Source: Sphingobacterium sp. LZ7M1
GTDB lineage: Bacteria > Bacteroidota > Bacteroidia > Sphingobacteriales > Sphingobacteriaceae
NCBI RefSeq assembly: GCF_024296865.1
Contig: NZ_CP101134.1
Span: 4,464,001 to 4,528,000 of the forward strand
DNA: 64,000 nt
Direction: 5' to 3'
Below, in pieces: positions 36,101 to 43,816 of this stretch (its first letter is position 1; the number at the start of each line of letters is the position of its first letter). The position numbers and the translations under genes are program-made. Under the pieces are notes generated by a model. That model was given only the letters and a program-made list of their open reading frames with translations, did not search any database and was not told where the DNA came from.

Positions 36101-36409
36101 TTTTCCTGTATAACCCGTGAAAGACACCTTCACACAATATTTTCCATGAGGCTGAAGTCCTTCAAATACGACTAAGCCATGCTCGTCGGTTGATCGAGTT
36201 GTATTAATTTGCAGGTCTGCATTACTTAATAAAACAGAGGAATTACTTAAAGGATTTCCTTGTCTATCGTGGACAAGCACACTCATAACTGCTTTATTTT
36301 GCGCATAAATTGGCGCGCAACAACAGAGCAACAAAAGAAGCAAAACGAAGGCTTGATTTCCATGTTTCATTAAAGGTCTAATTTTCATTTTTTTGATAAA
36401 ATTTGGCAT
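33182..36409 (-). CDS. SusC/RagA-family TonB-dependent transporter
   Basis: The 1075-aa protein has a signal segment (AFVLLLLLLCCCAPIYAQ), a carboxypeptidase-like domain (residues about 40-130) and a TonB box-like DAVVVTALGIKRE. The plug signature NVNADDIDNVTVLKGPAATALYGSRAAAGALIITTK is followed by a 22-strand barrel ending SMGVNLSIGF. There is no STN signalling domain, although a FecR/sigma pair precedes it. In-frame ATGs at 36388 and 36367 are alternative starts. It forms a transport pair with the SusD that follows. Confidence 0.94.
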   Translation of the reverse strand: MPNFIKKMKIRPLMKHGNQAFVLLLLLLCCCAPIYAQNKAVMSVLVHDRQGNPLSNSSVLLSNADLQINTTRSTDEHGLVVFEGLQPHGKYCVKVSFTGYTGKRQCDIIVKPANRTNLVIKLDQEEIQNIDAVVVTALGIKREDKSLGYSTQTVDNAALTETKTNNWTSALSGKVAGLTIQGVGAGPMGSNRITLRGESSLNLNNNQALVVIDGVPLSSKITGTGFNSYLSQDSPVDFGSNISNVNADDIDNVTVLKGPAATALYGSRAAAGALIITTKSAKRKERGIGVSLNSNTSLEEVNRWPDYQFEYGEGRQDKYYSYGNTVDGANTSTTVGAGRGFGPKFNGQEYFQYDPSTPDGIATVRTPWVAQKDYISGFFQRGLTSSNNISVEGGNEINGARASFTYLKNTWILPNTGFERMNVLFNANQQLSKRLKVSGRFNYSNNKSDNLPSAGYNNQTLMYFLILGTAPNIKPEWFKPYWVPGKEGVEQYRPFNSGPDNPYVILYEMLNKMKKHNLVGNISATYEFSPTVNLMLRSGLDFSNEERSQQRPFNMTKFPKGMYREQGLNNYESNSDFLLSYVPKLESDFKYNISLGGNYMSQYYNLKSMNADQLAQPGIYQLSNSLDPVVPQSDRQEKAIASLYAFGQLSYKEMIFLDVTGRNDWSSTLPSGERSFFYPSVNSSFILSQLFKMPDVISFAKARLSWAQVGNDTSPYQTARYYNQIYGNNLTNQRVLFNPNLKPEITTSYEAGLDLRFLDGRVGADMSIYMNNSRNQILATPVDPVSGYNSALINAGLINSKGIELVLNGQPILNDQFKWKSAVNWALNRSYVKELAPGINTQIIYNNAGVVTIEARPGARMGDMYGRGFLRNEIGQIIYNEAGLPELDTEVKKWGNAFADWKMGFSNDFTYKSIGLHILLDMQKGGSIYSLTNYKTNELGKVKTSLPGREGGIVGDGVVPQADGTYKPNDKSVSALVYYPTYYSMSNLETNIFDASFLKIREVRLSYTFPVNLLKQFKLSNASVSLWGRDLFNFTSFPAFDPEGGNLNNGTVTPGVELAQFPSARSMGVNLSIGF

Positions 36410-36461
36410 AACATTTCCTCACGGCTATTTCTAGCCGTTCATTAAACAGTTTCTTTAATAA

Positions 36462-37454
36462 TTATTTTATTTTGAGTACCCGTATTTGGCCGGGATGACC
36501 TTGATCTTCAAACTTCAAATCATTAGCCAAGCTTATAATTTCCAATATATCGACTAATTGTTCGTCTTCGCCAAAAGTACCATAGAACGTCATGTCAACT
36601 TCCACGTCTGCATCAATCTGAAATTTCACATGGAAGTTACTTTCCAATTCCTTAAATACTTTGCTCAACGCAGCATTTTCAAAGCGAAGAGCCGACTTTA
36701 AATGCTTTAAATCTGTTTCAGGCTCAGACTTAATTTCTTTTGCAGACCTTTTCTTCTTCATTGACCATTTTTCCCCAGGTTTTAAAGTACCAATGGTACT
36801 TAATGCTCCTGCATGATTCTTTCGTTGTAACAAAACAGAACCGCTTATCAACTTGACACTCGTGTTTTTCCCATATTCGCTCACCCAAAATTCCGTCCCT
36901 AATGCGGTCGTTAAAATTGAATTCGAGAGCACTGAAAATGGGCGGAGGGTATCCTTCTTCACTTTAAAAAATGCAGTCCCATGCAATTCCAAAGCTCGAT
37001 CTGTTGTATTGTATTTGGAATTCCATGACAATGTACTCCCTGCAAGTAGGTGCGCCAGTGAACCATCACTTAAGTAAAAACTGCTATCCTTCTGAACCCT
37101 AATTTGAAAGTCTTCTGCCTGCTGAATAGCGAGCTGCGGAGATCCTAAGTCGGAAGCTTTCTTCAGAAAATGAAATGACCCTACTCCGAGCAACAGTAAA
37201 AATACCGCCGCGACACTGATCCATCTTAAACCGATCTTGCTAATAAATGCTGTTGTCGATTTTTCGGTACCAAATAGCTGCTCATCAATTCGAGCTTTCA
37301 ACTCGGCCTTCAATCCTGGATGAATCAGTCCCTCACTGTTTGAAACTTCTAATTGCTCCATCCATAACAAAAGCTTTTCTCGCTCCTGTTGATCAATCGT
37401 TCCATTGATATAGCCTGATATTAACCGATTTAATTCCTTTTCTTCTCGCTTCAT
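36462..37454 (-). CDS. FecR-family anti-sigma factor
   Basis: The 330-aa protein has a cytoplasmic N-terminal DUF4880-like region (LISGYINGTIDQQEREKLLLWMEQ) and one membrane segment (WISVAAVFLLLLGVGSFHFL, about residues 73-93). The periplasmic FecR domain contains GTEFWVSEYGKNTSVKLISGSVLL. The C-terminal DUF4974 domain (FENAALSKVFKELESNFHVKFQID) is typical of Bacteroidetes. It relays transporter state to the sigma factor encoded 80 bp upstream. Confidence 0.93.
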   Translation of the reverse strand: MKREEKELNRLISGYINGTIDQQEREKLLLWMEQLEVSNSEGLIHPGLKAELKARIDEQLFGTEKSTTAFISKIGLRWISVAAVFLLLLGVGSFHFLKKASDLGSPQLAIQQAEDFQIRVQKDSSFYLSDGSLAHLLAGSTLSWNSKYNTTDRALELHGTAFFKVKKDTLRPFSVLSNSILTTALGTEFWVSEYGKNTSVKLISGSVLLQRKNHAGALSTIGTLKPGEKWSMKKKRSAKEIKSEPETDLKHLKSALRFENAALSKVFKELESNFHVKFQIDADVEVDMTFYGTFGEDEQLVDILEIISLANDLKFEDQGHPGQIRVLKIK

Positions 37455-37535
37455 ACATTAGAGTAGTTGCATTAAAGACGAAAAGTACCACGCTATTTAA
37501 GTTAAGAAATTATGAATAAATTATTTTTAAAAAAA

Positions 37536-38144
37536 TTAAGCTTGGTGGACGTACAGTACGAAAAGTATACCGGACAGGAATTCCATATTTTTATGAGAGA
37601 TTTTTTTCCGAAGAAACTGTAGTGATTTTTGTAATTGGTTTTTGACAGTTTGGGATGATATGTCCAGCTTTTTAGCTATTTCATTAATCTTAAGGCTATC
37701 GCGAAATCGTAAATTAAAAACGACCTGCATCCGCTCGGGCATTTGAGTAACAGATTGATCGATTGCAAGCATCAATTCAGCATATTGTTTTTCTATATCT
37801 TGTTCAAAGTCAATCTGTTCAACTGTCTCTTCTTGAATCATTTGTTTAAACAGCATGACATGGGATTCCGCTATGCCTTTCTTACGGAAGTACATAAAGA
37901 TCTTAAAGTACAAAGCCGAGGTTAGATACGGCTTTAGCGCGACTTCTATTTTTAGCTCTGTCCGCCTCTCCCATAAATCAACAAAAAGGTCCTGCAGCAA
38001 ATCCATAGAGATTTCGACATCCCCGGTTTTCCTTATTGCAAGAGATAATAAATACTCCCAATATAATTCATATAATCTATCAAAGGCACCTTTGTCGGTA
38101 TTATTAATTTGAGAAACTAACTTTTTGTCGATACAGATTTCCAT
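37536..38144 (-). CDS. ECF RNA polymerase sigma-70 factor
   Basis: The 202-aa protein has sigma region 2 (FDRLYELYWEYLLSLAIRKTGDVEISMDLLQDLFVDLWERR) and region 4 (MPERMQVVFNLRFRDSLKINEIAKKLDISSQTVKNQLQKSLQFLR). It belongs to the FecI-like group paired with FecR in Bacteroidetes. It is first in the operon sigma-FecR-SusC-SusD-phosphodiesterase and probably drives that operon when the ligand is sensed. The C-terminal tail ILFVLYVHQA is hydrophobic, as often seen in this group. Confidence 0.93.
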   Translation of the reverse strand: MEICIDKKLVSQINNTDKGAFDRLYELYWEYLLSLAIRKTGDVEISMDLLQDLFVDLWERRTELKIEVALKPYLTSALYFKIFMYFRKKGIAESHVMLFKQMIQEETVEQIDFEQDIEKQYAELMLAIDQSVTQMPERMQVVFNLRFRDSLKINEIAKKLDISSQTVKNQLQKSLQFLRKKISHKNMEFLSGILFVLYVHQA

Positions 38145-38983
38145 AATTCGTTAATAATTTTAACTAAGCCCATTCAAATCTCCGTGTTTAATGTAACCGA
38201 AAGGTTAAGAAAATATGATTAAAATATTAAGGTATGTCTACGGCGAAACACTATTTGAAGATTTCCCTGCTGCAGTTCGATCCGGTAGTTTTATTTCTAA
38301 AAATCACTGTTCCCCTTCACCACTCTTCCTCCCAACCATATTCAACAACGCCAACTCACTCCCCTTTCAAACCAATGTAAACCCCTATCAAACCCATCTT
38401 GAATCCGGTTTGATAGGGGTTTAAATTGGTTCCACAAGGTACCCTACTCAAACAGTTCAAGGTCTAGTACATACTAGCAACGCCCTCGAAGAAAAGTCAT
38501 CCGCATTAAAACAAATAGAAACGATAATTGCAGAAGCGGTAGAAAGCCTGCTTACTAAGATTCGACAGGTATTTGAATTAAGTCGCAAACAAGAATTGAG
38601 GTAATGAGAGTATCACAAACATTCTTAAAACTCTAACAACTCATGACAGCAACCATCATTTGTCTTGTATGAACATGCCCATGTCGAATTATACACCAGA
38701 AATGTCACCAAGAACAATATTATAGATAGAATGAAAAAAAGAACATTCAGGTAATATCAGCAAAATTGTTTACCTAGCAGAAACATAGCAAAAGGAATAG
38801 ATGACAATAACTAATGCGGTAGACATTGACATATACGGCAAAATTCAATGTTCATTTGATAAAATGACAGACTTCTTTAAGGAAAATTTGAAATAACAAT
38901 AATAAAGTAAAATGCAAAATTTCAGACATGCCTGGTTACAGGGGATGTACGGACTTATATTATACCAGTTCATTATAAAATAA
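38145..38983. other. 840-bp gene-free stretch
   Basis: It contains a long palindrome (38371-38430) and a short open stretch from about 38425 to the TAA at 38602-38604 that translates to a charged coiled-coil-like tail (ALEEKSSALKQIETIIAEAV). This could be the end of a lost gene, since it has no start codon in context. No other gene is supported. Confidence 0.5.
38371..38430. repeat. Long palindrome, 16-bp perfect stem extended by 6 bp
   Basis: AAACCCCTATCAAACC (38379-38394) is the exact reverse complement of 38407-38422, with a 12-nt loop. Beyond a 2x2 mismatch, ACCAAT (38371-38376) pairs with ATTGGT (38425-38430). A near-copy of one arm (CCCCTTTCAAACC) lies just before it. There is no T-run on either strand. 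Confidence 0.85.
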
Positions 38984-39142
38984 TTAATATTTTCTACGTG
39001 TCTTCGTTGTTAACCAAAGAAATAAAAACCAAGTTCCAAAAGCTACACAGAATCCTATCCAAGGAGTTTTCATACTTAGAGCAGCAAAGAAACCAATCGT
39101 TGATAAGAAACACGTTAAAAAGAATAAAAGTAAATTTTTCAT
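38984..39142 (-). CDS. Small membrane protein (52 aa)
   Basis: From ATG 39142 the protein reads MKNLLLFFLTCFLSTIGFFA and then a second hydrophobic segment (WIGFCVAFGTWFLFLWL), ending in a basic tail KTRRKY. The protein is a two-helix membrane protein of unknown function lying 70 bp after the integrase gene on the same strand. It could be cargo of a former element or a chance frame; the clean membrane topology favours a real gene. Confidence 0.45.
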   Translation of the reverse strand: MKNLLLFFLTCFLSTIGFFAALSMKTPWIGFCVAFGTWFLFLWLTTKTRRKY

Positions 39143-39212
39143 GAATAAAATTTTAAGTTTTAAAAAATTAACTCTGTATCCAACGAATGGTAATCGTTGC
39201 ATACAAATCAAG

Positions 39213-40529
39213 TTAAGCAGCTTTTTGCCTACTTATTTCTTTCTTCCTAATCATTTCCAAAATTTTAGGCTCTGATTTTCTGAAGAACTGCATTACTTTA
39301 TTTTGGACGTCATCTATAATTCTCCAATCCTTGGCGATATAAATATCGGTGACACGATTCCCATTTTCGACATGGTTGAGTGCTAAAGCAACATCATCTT
39401 TACTCATCCTACAATCATTCCTAGCTGTATTTGCGAAGGTATGGCGCGCACGATAAAGAGTGACCCCCTCTACACCCGAAAGTTCTCTGAGTTTCTTCAT
39501 TCCATGCTTTAATGCGGAATTGAAAGTGGTCCGGCTTGAATATCTTTGGGATAACTTGCCAATATATTTCTCCAATAAAGGTTTTGCTTCATCAATTATC
39601 TTTATACTAATAAATGCTCTGTCTTTTCGTTTCCCCTTAGTTTTTGATCGATTGTAGTCAACCCGGCCATTTCGAATATCGTCAGTAGATATTTTAAATA
39701 AATCAACAGCATTCATCCCGCACAAATAGAATGAGAGCATATATAAGTCCCGAGCGAGTTCAGCTCTAGTTTTAGGTAACACTTTACAATCTCGAATTCT
39801 AATAACCTCTTCAAGATTATTATTTCTATTTTCGGTAAGAGGAGCTGAGCCTACCTTATATTTTTTGAAGGGATAGTGTTTAATCAATATAATGCCCAGA
39901 TCTTCATTATTGTAATGGTTCAACGCTTCATTAAATAATGTGCGAAGATCTCTCATATAATTATATAAACTAGTATCTGAAACAGGCTTTGAAACAGTAG
40001 TGACGGGCTTTCCTAACTGGTTTATTCGTGTTATTGTACGTTCAGATTTCAAGTAACGTTCAAACTGAACGAGCATATTAAAATGTATTTCATTTATTGA
40101 GACAGTTTCCCGATTAAAAAAATCAATGAGATGGTTACGTACTGATCGATGGTTGGCTGCCGAACCATCACGACCGTCATCCTTCTCTTGTTTAATATAG
40201 TTCGCACAGAACTTGATAAAATCAATTTCTTCATCTTTATTTTTGAGATAATCCCTTAATGAATCCGCGGTGAAAAAGTCAAGCTTCTCCTCGAGTTCAC
40301 TAATCGTTTTACGGTAGTCCTTTAGTTTCTTGTCAACTATTTCAAGGACAAAAGAATCTTTAATACTAAATTCTTTTTTTCCTTTCACCTTGGTGAGTTG
40401 TTTTAGGGAAAGGAAATGAGGAGTGTCTATAAATTTTTTCTCCTCTTTGTGATAGACTCTAATTTTTACATTGTAGGTTCCATCTGCTTTTTTGTGGTGT
40501 TCATAAACCTTTGCGCTTACGGTTGCCAT
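39213..40529 (-). CDS. Tyrosine-recombinase family protein (non-canonical active site)
   Basis: The 438-aa protein has an N-terminal arm-binding domain (VSAKVYEHHKKADGTYNVKIRVYHK) and a SAM-like core-binding domain. The catalytic domain retains LYRARHTFANTARND and NHVENGNRVTDIYI, which would hold the second Arg/His and the Tyr. The usual first catalytic Arg (often in YLRGM) is Cys here (SFYLCGMNAVDL), a variant seen in one branch of Bacteroidetes integrase-like proteins. It starts 185 bp from the 3' end of tRNA-Lys, opposite the island integrase, so it may belong to an older element at the same tRNA. Confidence 0.8.
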   Translation of the reverse strand: MATVSAKVYEHHKKADGTYNVKIRVYHKEEKKFIDTPHFLSLKQLTKVKGKKEFSIKDSFVLEIVDKKLKDYRKTISELEEKLDFFTADSLRDYLKNKDEEIDFIKFCANYIKQEKDDGRDGSAANHRSVRNHLIDFFNRETVSINEIHFNMLVQFERYLKSERTITRINQLGKPVTTVSKPVSDTSLYNYMRDLRTLFNEALNHYNNEDLGIILIKHYPFKKYKVGSAPLTENRNNNLEEVIRIRDCKVLPKTRAELARDLYMLSFYLCGMNAVDLFKISTDDIRNGRVDYNRSKTKGKRKDRAFISIKIIDEAKPLLEKYIGKLSQRYSSRTTFNSALKHGMKKLRELSGVEGVTLYRARHTFANTARNDCRMSKDDVALALNHVENGNRVTDIYIAKDWRIIDDVQNKVMQFFRKSEPKILEMIRKKEISRQKAA

Positions 40530-40671
40530 AATCTTTTCATTACCACGAAAACCTTTGTGACGTATTTGTGACGGTTTTACGTGAAGTTCAACAAAATACT
40601 ATGCAAAACACACCGCTTTGAGGATTTTCAAAACGTGTAGGGAGGAAGTTTCAAACCACCCTAAGGAAAGC

Positions 40672-40709
40672 AAAAAAGCCGTTTTACGCAAGTAAAAACA
40701 GCTTTTTTT
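40672..40709 (-). terminator. Terminator downstream of tRNA-Lys
   Basis: On the minus strand GCTGTTTTTAC pairs with GTAAAACGGC around a 4-nt loop (one bulge, one G-T pair) and is followed by six T residues. It begins 6 bp after the tRNA 3' end. Flanking A and T runs on the plus strand mean it may act in both directions. Confidence 0.8.
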
Positions 40710-40714
40710 GAAAG

Positions 40715-40787
40715 TGACCCCGCTGAGGCTCGAACTCAGGACCCACAGATTAAGAGTCTGTTGCTCTACCAACTGAGCTACGAAGTC
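40715..40787 (-). tRNA. tRNA-Lys (anticodon CTT)
   Basis: The 73-nt tRNA on the minus strand has acceptor stem GACTTCG/CGGGGTC with two G-T pairs. The D-arm AGCTC...GAGC, an anticodon loop CTCTTAA (anticodon CTT) and T-loop GTTCGAGCC are all present. CCA is not encoded. Its 5' half from the anticodon loop onward (40748-40787) lies within the 101-bp direct repeat that bounds the island, so the functional gene was rebuilt by the insertion. Confidence 0.95.
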
Positions 40788-40848
40788 TTTTGATGAATCA
40801 AAGGTACAAGTCATCACAAAAAAATCAAATAAATTCTATAGTTTTTTG
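40748..40848. repeat. Left attachment-site repeat (101 bp)
   Basis: Covers the tRNA-Lys from the anticodon loop to the 5' end plus 61 bp of upstream, presumably promoter, sequence. It is identical to 54735-54835 over all 101 positions I compared. The divergence point at 40748 lies in the anticodon stem-loop, a common crossover site for tRNA-targeting tyrosine recombinases. Confidence 0.95.
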
Positions 40849-40969
40849 CGATTTTATGACAACTGTCTTTAATTATGGGTTTTCATTATGTATTAAATTA
40901 CCTTAATAGTTACATTTTCCTTATCAATATTATTTATTGAATTTTCAAGTTAAATAGCTTTAATCTATT

Positions 40970-40988
40970 GCGAGAACGGTGCGAGAAC
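40970..40988. promoter_or_regulatory. Paired GCGAGAAC repeats, possible integrase arm sites (left)
   Basis: GCGAGAAC occurs at 40970-40977 and 40981-40988, just before the integrase start. A matching pair occurs near the other end of the island at 54586-54605. Such repeated sites near both element ends suit integrase or excisionase binding. Confidence 0.5.
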
Positions 40989-40994
40989 AGAAAA

Positions 40995-42125
40995 ATGAAA
41001 AACGTAAAGATTACTGCAAAGAAGGCATTAACACTATCAGAGAGATCTTATATCTATATAAAACTAGGAAACAAGAAGTTCAAGGAATACACTGGACAGA
41101 AATTAGGGATTGATATAAGACCGAACTCTTGCAGGACGTTAATAGAAAGAGATGAACAATTAAGTTTATTAGAATATGAATTTAGAAAGGCTATTGATTT
41201 TGGGAAATATCCGATTAGTAAGAATTCCCCTCTAATAATAGAGAAATCAAAAACTTTATCTGAGCTGTTAGACCAAGCAATTGAAAACAAAACCAAGGCG
41301 AATCTATCGAAGATGTATCTGGCGAATTTACGATCCCTAAAAATCAATTTTCAAACATTTCTTACCGAAGAGGAATTAGCCAGTGATATAAATCATTTGA
41401 AAAGATATAGAATTCAAGAGTTCCTCAATCAATTTAATTCAAGCGGAACCTATTATATGCACACAAGAAGGCACTTAAGAGCAATATTTTCGGAAATTGA
41501 TAAAGATTATGAATTTAACACATCGATCATTACACGTACGGACAGAAGGAAATCAGTACCTATACTTCATAAGATCTACACAGAAGACCAAATTCATAAA
41601 GTTTTGGATTTTATTAAGGTTTTGCACCCTGATTTGTACCTCTGCTGTCTTATGAGCTATGGTTGTTTATTAAGACCACATAACGAAATTCGAATTCTCA
41701 AAAGAAGTCATTTCAAAAATGATTTTTCAGAGATACACCTTTCTGGGACAGAAAATAAAGGGGGGAAGATTAGAATAGTTCCCATCCCAAATTATGTTCG
41801 CCAAATTCTATTACCTAAAATTGAAAATCTGAATCCAGATGATAATATTTTTAGCAGGAACTCCATTCCAAGAAATAGATGTTATTTTGGAACTGCTTGG
41901 ACTAGAATCTTTAATCAAATGAAGAAATCCAAAATTGTTGAATCCAATCAAACTATTTATTCCTTTAGACATAGTGCAGCGGTAAACGTTTATAAAAAAA
42001 CCAAGGATTTACATATTGTTCAACAATTAATGGGACATTCAGACATGATTGTCACTTTAAAATACCTTCGTGGATTAGGAGTACATAATACTGATGAACT
42101 CAGGGATGTATTACCCGATCTATAA
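40995..42125 (+). CDS. Tyrosine recombinase/integrase of the tRNA-Lys island
   Basis: The 376-aa protein from ATG 40995 (MKNVKITAKKALTLSERSYIY) has an N-terminal arm-binding region and a core-binding domain (residues about 95-200). The catalytic domain has Arg in SYGCLLRPHNEIRIL, YSFRHSAAVNVY (Tyr in place of the first His of HxxR, common in Bacteroidetes) and GHSDMIVTLKYLRG with the nucleophilic Tyr. Its position next to the left repeat, pointing inward, marks it as the enzyme that inserted the island. A TTG start 27 bp upstream exists but overlaps the GCGAGAAC repeats. A terminator follows. Confidence 0.92.
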   Translation: MKNVKITAKKALTLSERSYIYIKLGNKKFKEYTGQKLGIDIRPNSCRTLIERDEQLSLLEYEFRKAIDFGKYPISKNSPLIIEKSKTLSELLDQAIENKTKANLSKMYLANLRSLKINFQTFLTEEELASDINHLKRYRIQEFLNQFNSSGTYYMHTRRHLRAIFSEIDKDYEFNTSIITRTDRRKSVPILHKIYTEDQIHKVLDFIKVLHPDLYLCCLMSYGCLLRPHNEIRILKRSHFKNDFSEIHLSGTENKGGKIRIVPIPNYVRQILLPKIENLNPDDNIFSRNSIPRNRCYFGTAWTRIFNQMKKSKIVESNQTIYSFRHSAAVNVYKKTKDLHIVQQLMGHSDMIVTLKYLRGLGVHNTDELRDVLPDL

Positions 42126-42193
42126 CATTTGTCCCTTTTTTGCTTTTCCACATTATTATAGTTTAATACCCCTCAATAATAAATTGTAACTTT

Positions 42194-42229
42194 AAAAGCC
42201 CAAGATCATTGATTTGATCGGGCTTTTAT
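42194..42229 (+). terminator. Terminator after the island integrase
   Basis: AAAAGCCC...GGGCTTTT stem (42194-42201 with 42220-42227) with an inner GATCA/TGATC stem, ending in a T-run (GGGCTTTTATT). It lies 69 bp after the integrase stop. Confidence 0.8.
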
Positions 42230-42248
42230 TGCTATTTGGATTAACACT

Positions 42249-43187
42249 ATGAAAAATGAAATTATTACGGAATACATAAATGTACCTACAGAAATAAACA
42301 AAGAAATTTTAAAGGATTATGTAAACTTTGAAACGGACGATAAAGAACATGTATTTCAGAAAATTTCAAGCATTTCAGTTCCATATATAATAGGATTCGA
42401 TGAAAGTGATATAATCTTGGATGATTTCAATTCAATCAAAATTTATGATATAATTTTCAAAGATAATCAAGAAATCAGAGATTTAATTTTAGGAAATATT
42501 TTGACTTTAACGGCAATTTATAGACAATTGCTATGGGAAGGTAAATTATCATATTACCATGATATGAATTATGATGAATACTATTTAATTGATCAGGTAA
42601 AAAGAATCGATGAACTTATAGATCTTTTATTGATTAAAGAGAATTTAGAAAATGCCAAATTAAAAATCACATATTCAGATAATCCTAATTACAAACCGAA
42701 ATCTGTCATTGATTTTCCATTAAAGACCAATCCGCTAATCTTTGATAAATTAGCAGAAGAGTTATACAATGATTGGGCAAGAACTTTTAATTTAAACACA
42801 GCAAATAGTAACATAAAATCGGAGTATTTACATGAATTGTATTTCCCCACAGCTACTTCTCAATCAGCTTTATATCTAACATTAAAAAAGGGATGGAAAT
42901 GTGAGTTTTCCATCGAATCATTGAACACTCTGAAGGAAGAGGTAATGGCATGGAAAAGAAATAATAAAACGAAACCATACGACAAATTCCTAAAAGAAAC
43001 TGCAAAAATCCTTTATCGATTTATCTCTGATCAAAGCCAGACTTACCACCTTAATGAAAAAAATAAACATCTCCTTATTTATAACGCTTTATTAGTTGGG
43101 GGTAATATACTTCATTATAAGGATTTTGATTTCTCACATCCATTCAATGATCAAAAAGAAGATTTTGTTAAAGCATTGATAAGATAA
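42249..43187 (+). CDS. Hypothetical island protein (312 aa)
   Basis: The protein is soluble, acidic and mostly helical by composition, with many Asp, Asn, Ile and Tyr. I recognise no domain, signal peptide or membrane segment. A DYDEYYLIDQ-like acidic stretch lies near residue 110 and a WKCEFSIESL block near residue 217. It is its own transcription unit between two terminators (42194 and 43213). Its place directly after the integrase is one often used by regulatory or replication genes in small islands. Function unknown. Confidence 0.65.
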   Translation: MKNEIITEYINVPTEINKEILKDYVNFETDDKEHVFQKISSISVPYIIGFDESDIILDDFNSIKIYDIIFKDNQEIRDLILGNILTLTAIYRQLLWEGKLSYYHDMNYDEYYLIDQVKRIDELIDLLLIKENLENAKLKITYSDNPNYKPKSVIDFPLKTNPLIFDKLAEELYNDWARTFNLNTANSNIKSEYLHELYFPTATSQSALYLTLKKGWKCEFSIESLNTLKEEVMAWKRNNKTKPYDKFLKETAKILYRFISDQSQTYHLNEKNKHLLIYNALLVGGNILHYKDFDFSHPFNDQKEDFVKALIR

Positions 43188-43212
43188 TATCAAGTCATTG
43201 CTATTTATTATC

Positions 43213-43240
43213 AAAGGGGTACAATAAGTTCCCTTTTTTT
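43213..43240 (+). terminator. Terminator after the 312-aa gene
   Basis: AAAGGG (43213-43218) pairs with CCCTTT (43231-43236), followed by further T residues to 43240. It lies 26 bp after the stop. Confidence 0.7.
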
Positions 43241-43318
43241 GTTATTGTCCCCCTTAGGCATTTTTTCAATTTTATGGCACAATTCAGTAATTAAGCTGAT
43301 TGTTTAAAACATAATAAT

Positions 43319-43816
43319 ATGAAAAAAACATTTTCAATAAATGAATTTATTTTTGGAACTGAAAAGGTAAAACCTATCGCCACTTTTAAACAATTTCTAA
43401 TTTTCTTTAGATCTCTTGATGATAAATCTGGAAAGAAACTTTTCTCATTCTTTAAGGGACTGAAACATTTAGATACCTTTCAGATAGCTTTTGAGAATGG
43501 AAAAAAAATATATTTTTTAAAATTTAAACAAGACGAAAAAATATACCGCTTCTCCCCTCCTAATTCCCCAATCCTTGACAGTTTATTAGAGATTTCAAAG
43601 CAATATATCATTGAGATTGATTTAATGGAACTAATTTCAACGGCTGAACATTTTGAACTAGGTCAGGAGATAAATTCTTTAATTGAAACCAACGACGAAG
43701 AAGAAAATATTGAGGTTGATATTAATGTTATAAATTCCTTAAGAATAGCTTCACCAAATAGACTCAGAAATGCCTTAAGAAACCCTTTGGATGAGGAGGA
43801 TCAAGATGGATATTAA
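43319..43816 (+). CDS. Hypothetical island protein (165 aa), coupled to helicase-like gene
   Basis: The soluble protein has a basic N-terminal half (FKQFLIFFRSLDDKSGKKLF) and an acidic C-terminal half (ETNDEEENIEVDINVINS) ending DEEDQDGY. No domain is recognised. Its last codons overlap the next gene by 11 bp and include that gene's AGGAGG-like ribosome binding site, so the pair is translationally coupled and probably works together. A role as loading or replication partner of the helicase-like protein is an inference. Confidence 0.65.
   Translation: MKKTFSINEFIFGTEKVKPIATFKQFLIFFRSLDDKSGKKLFSFFKGLKHLDTFQIAFENGKKIYFLKFKQDEKIYRFSPPNSPILDSLLEISKQYIIEIDLMELISTAEHFELGQEINSLIETNDEEENIEVDINVINSLRIASPNRLRNALRNPLDEEDQDGY

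Noticed and set aside
40599..40817. 72-codon minus-strand frame across tRNA-Lys
   Set aside because: It is translated tRNA and flanking sequence; a similar frame over the right repeat is explained by the duplication.
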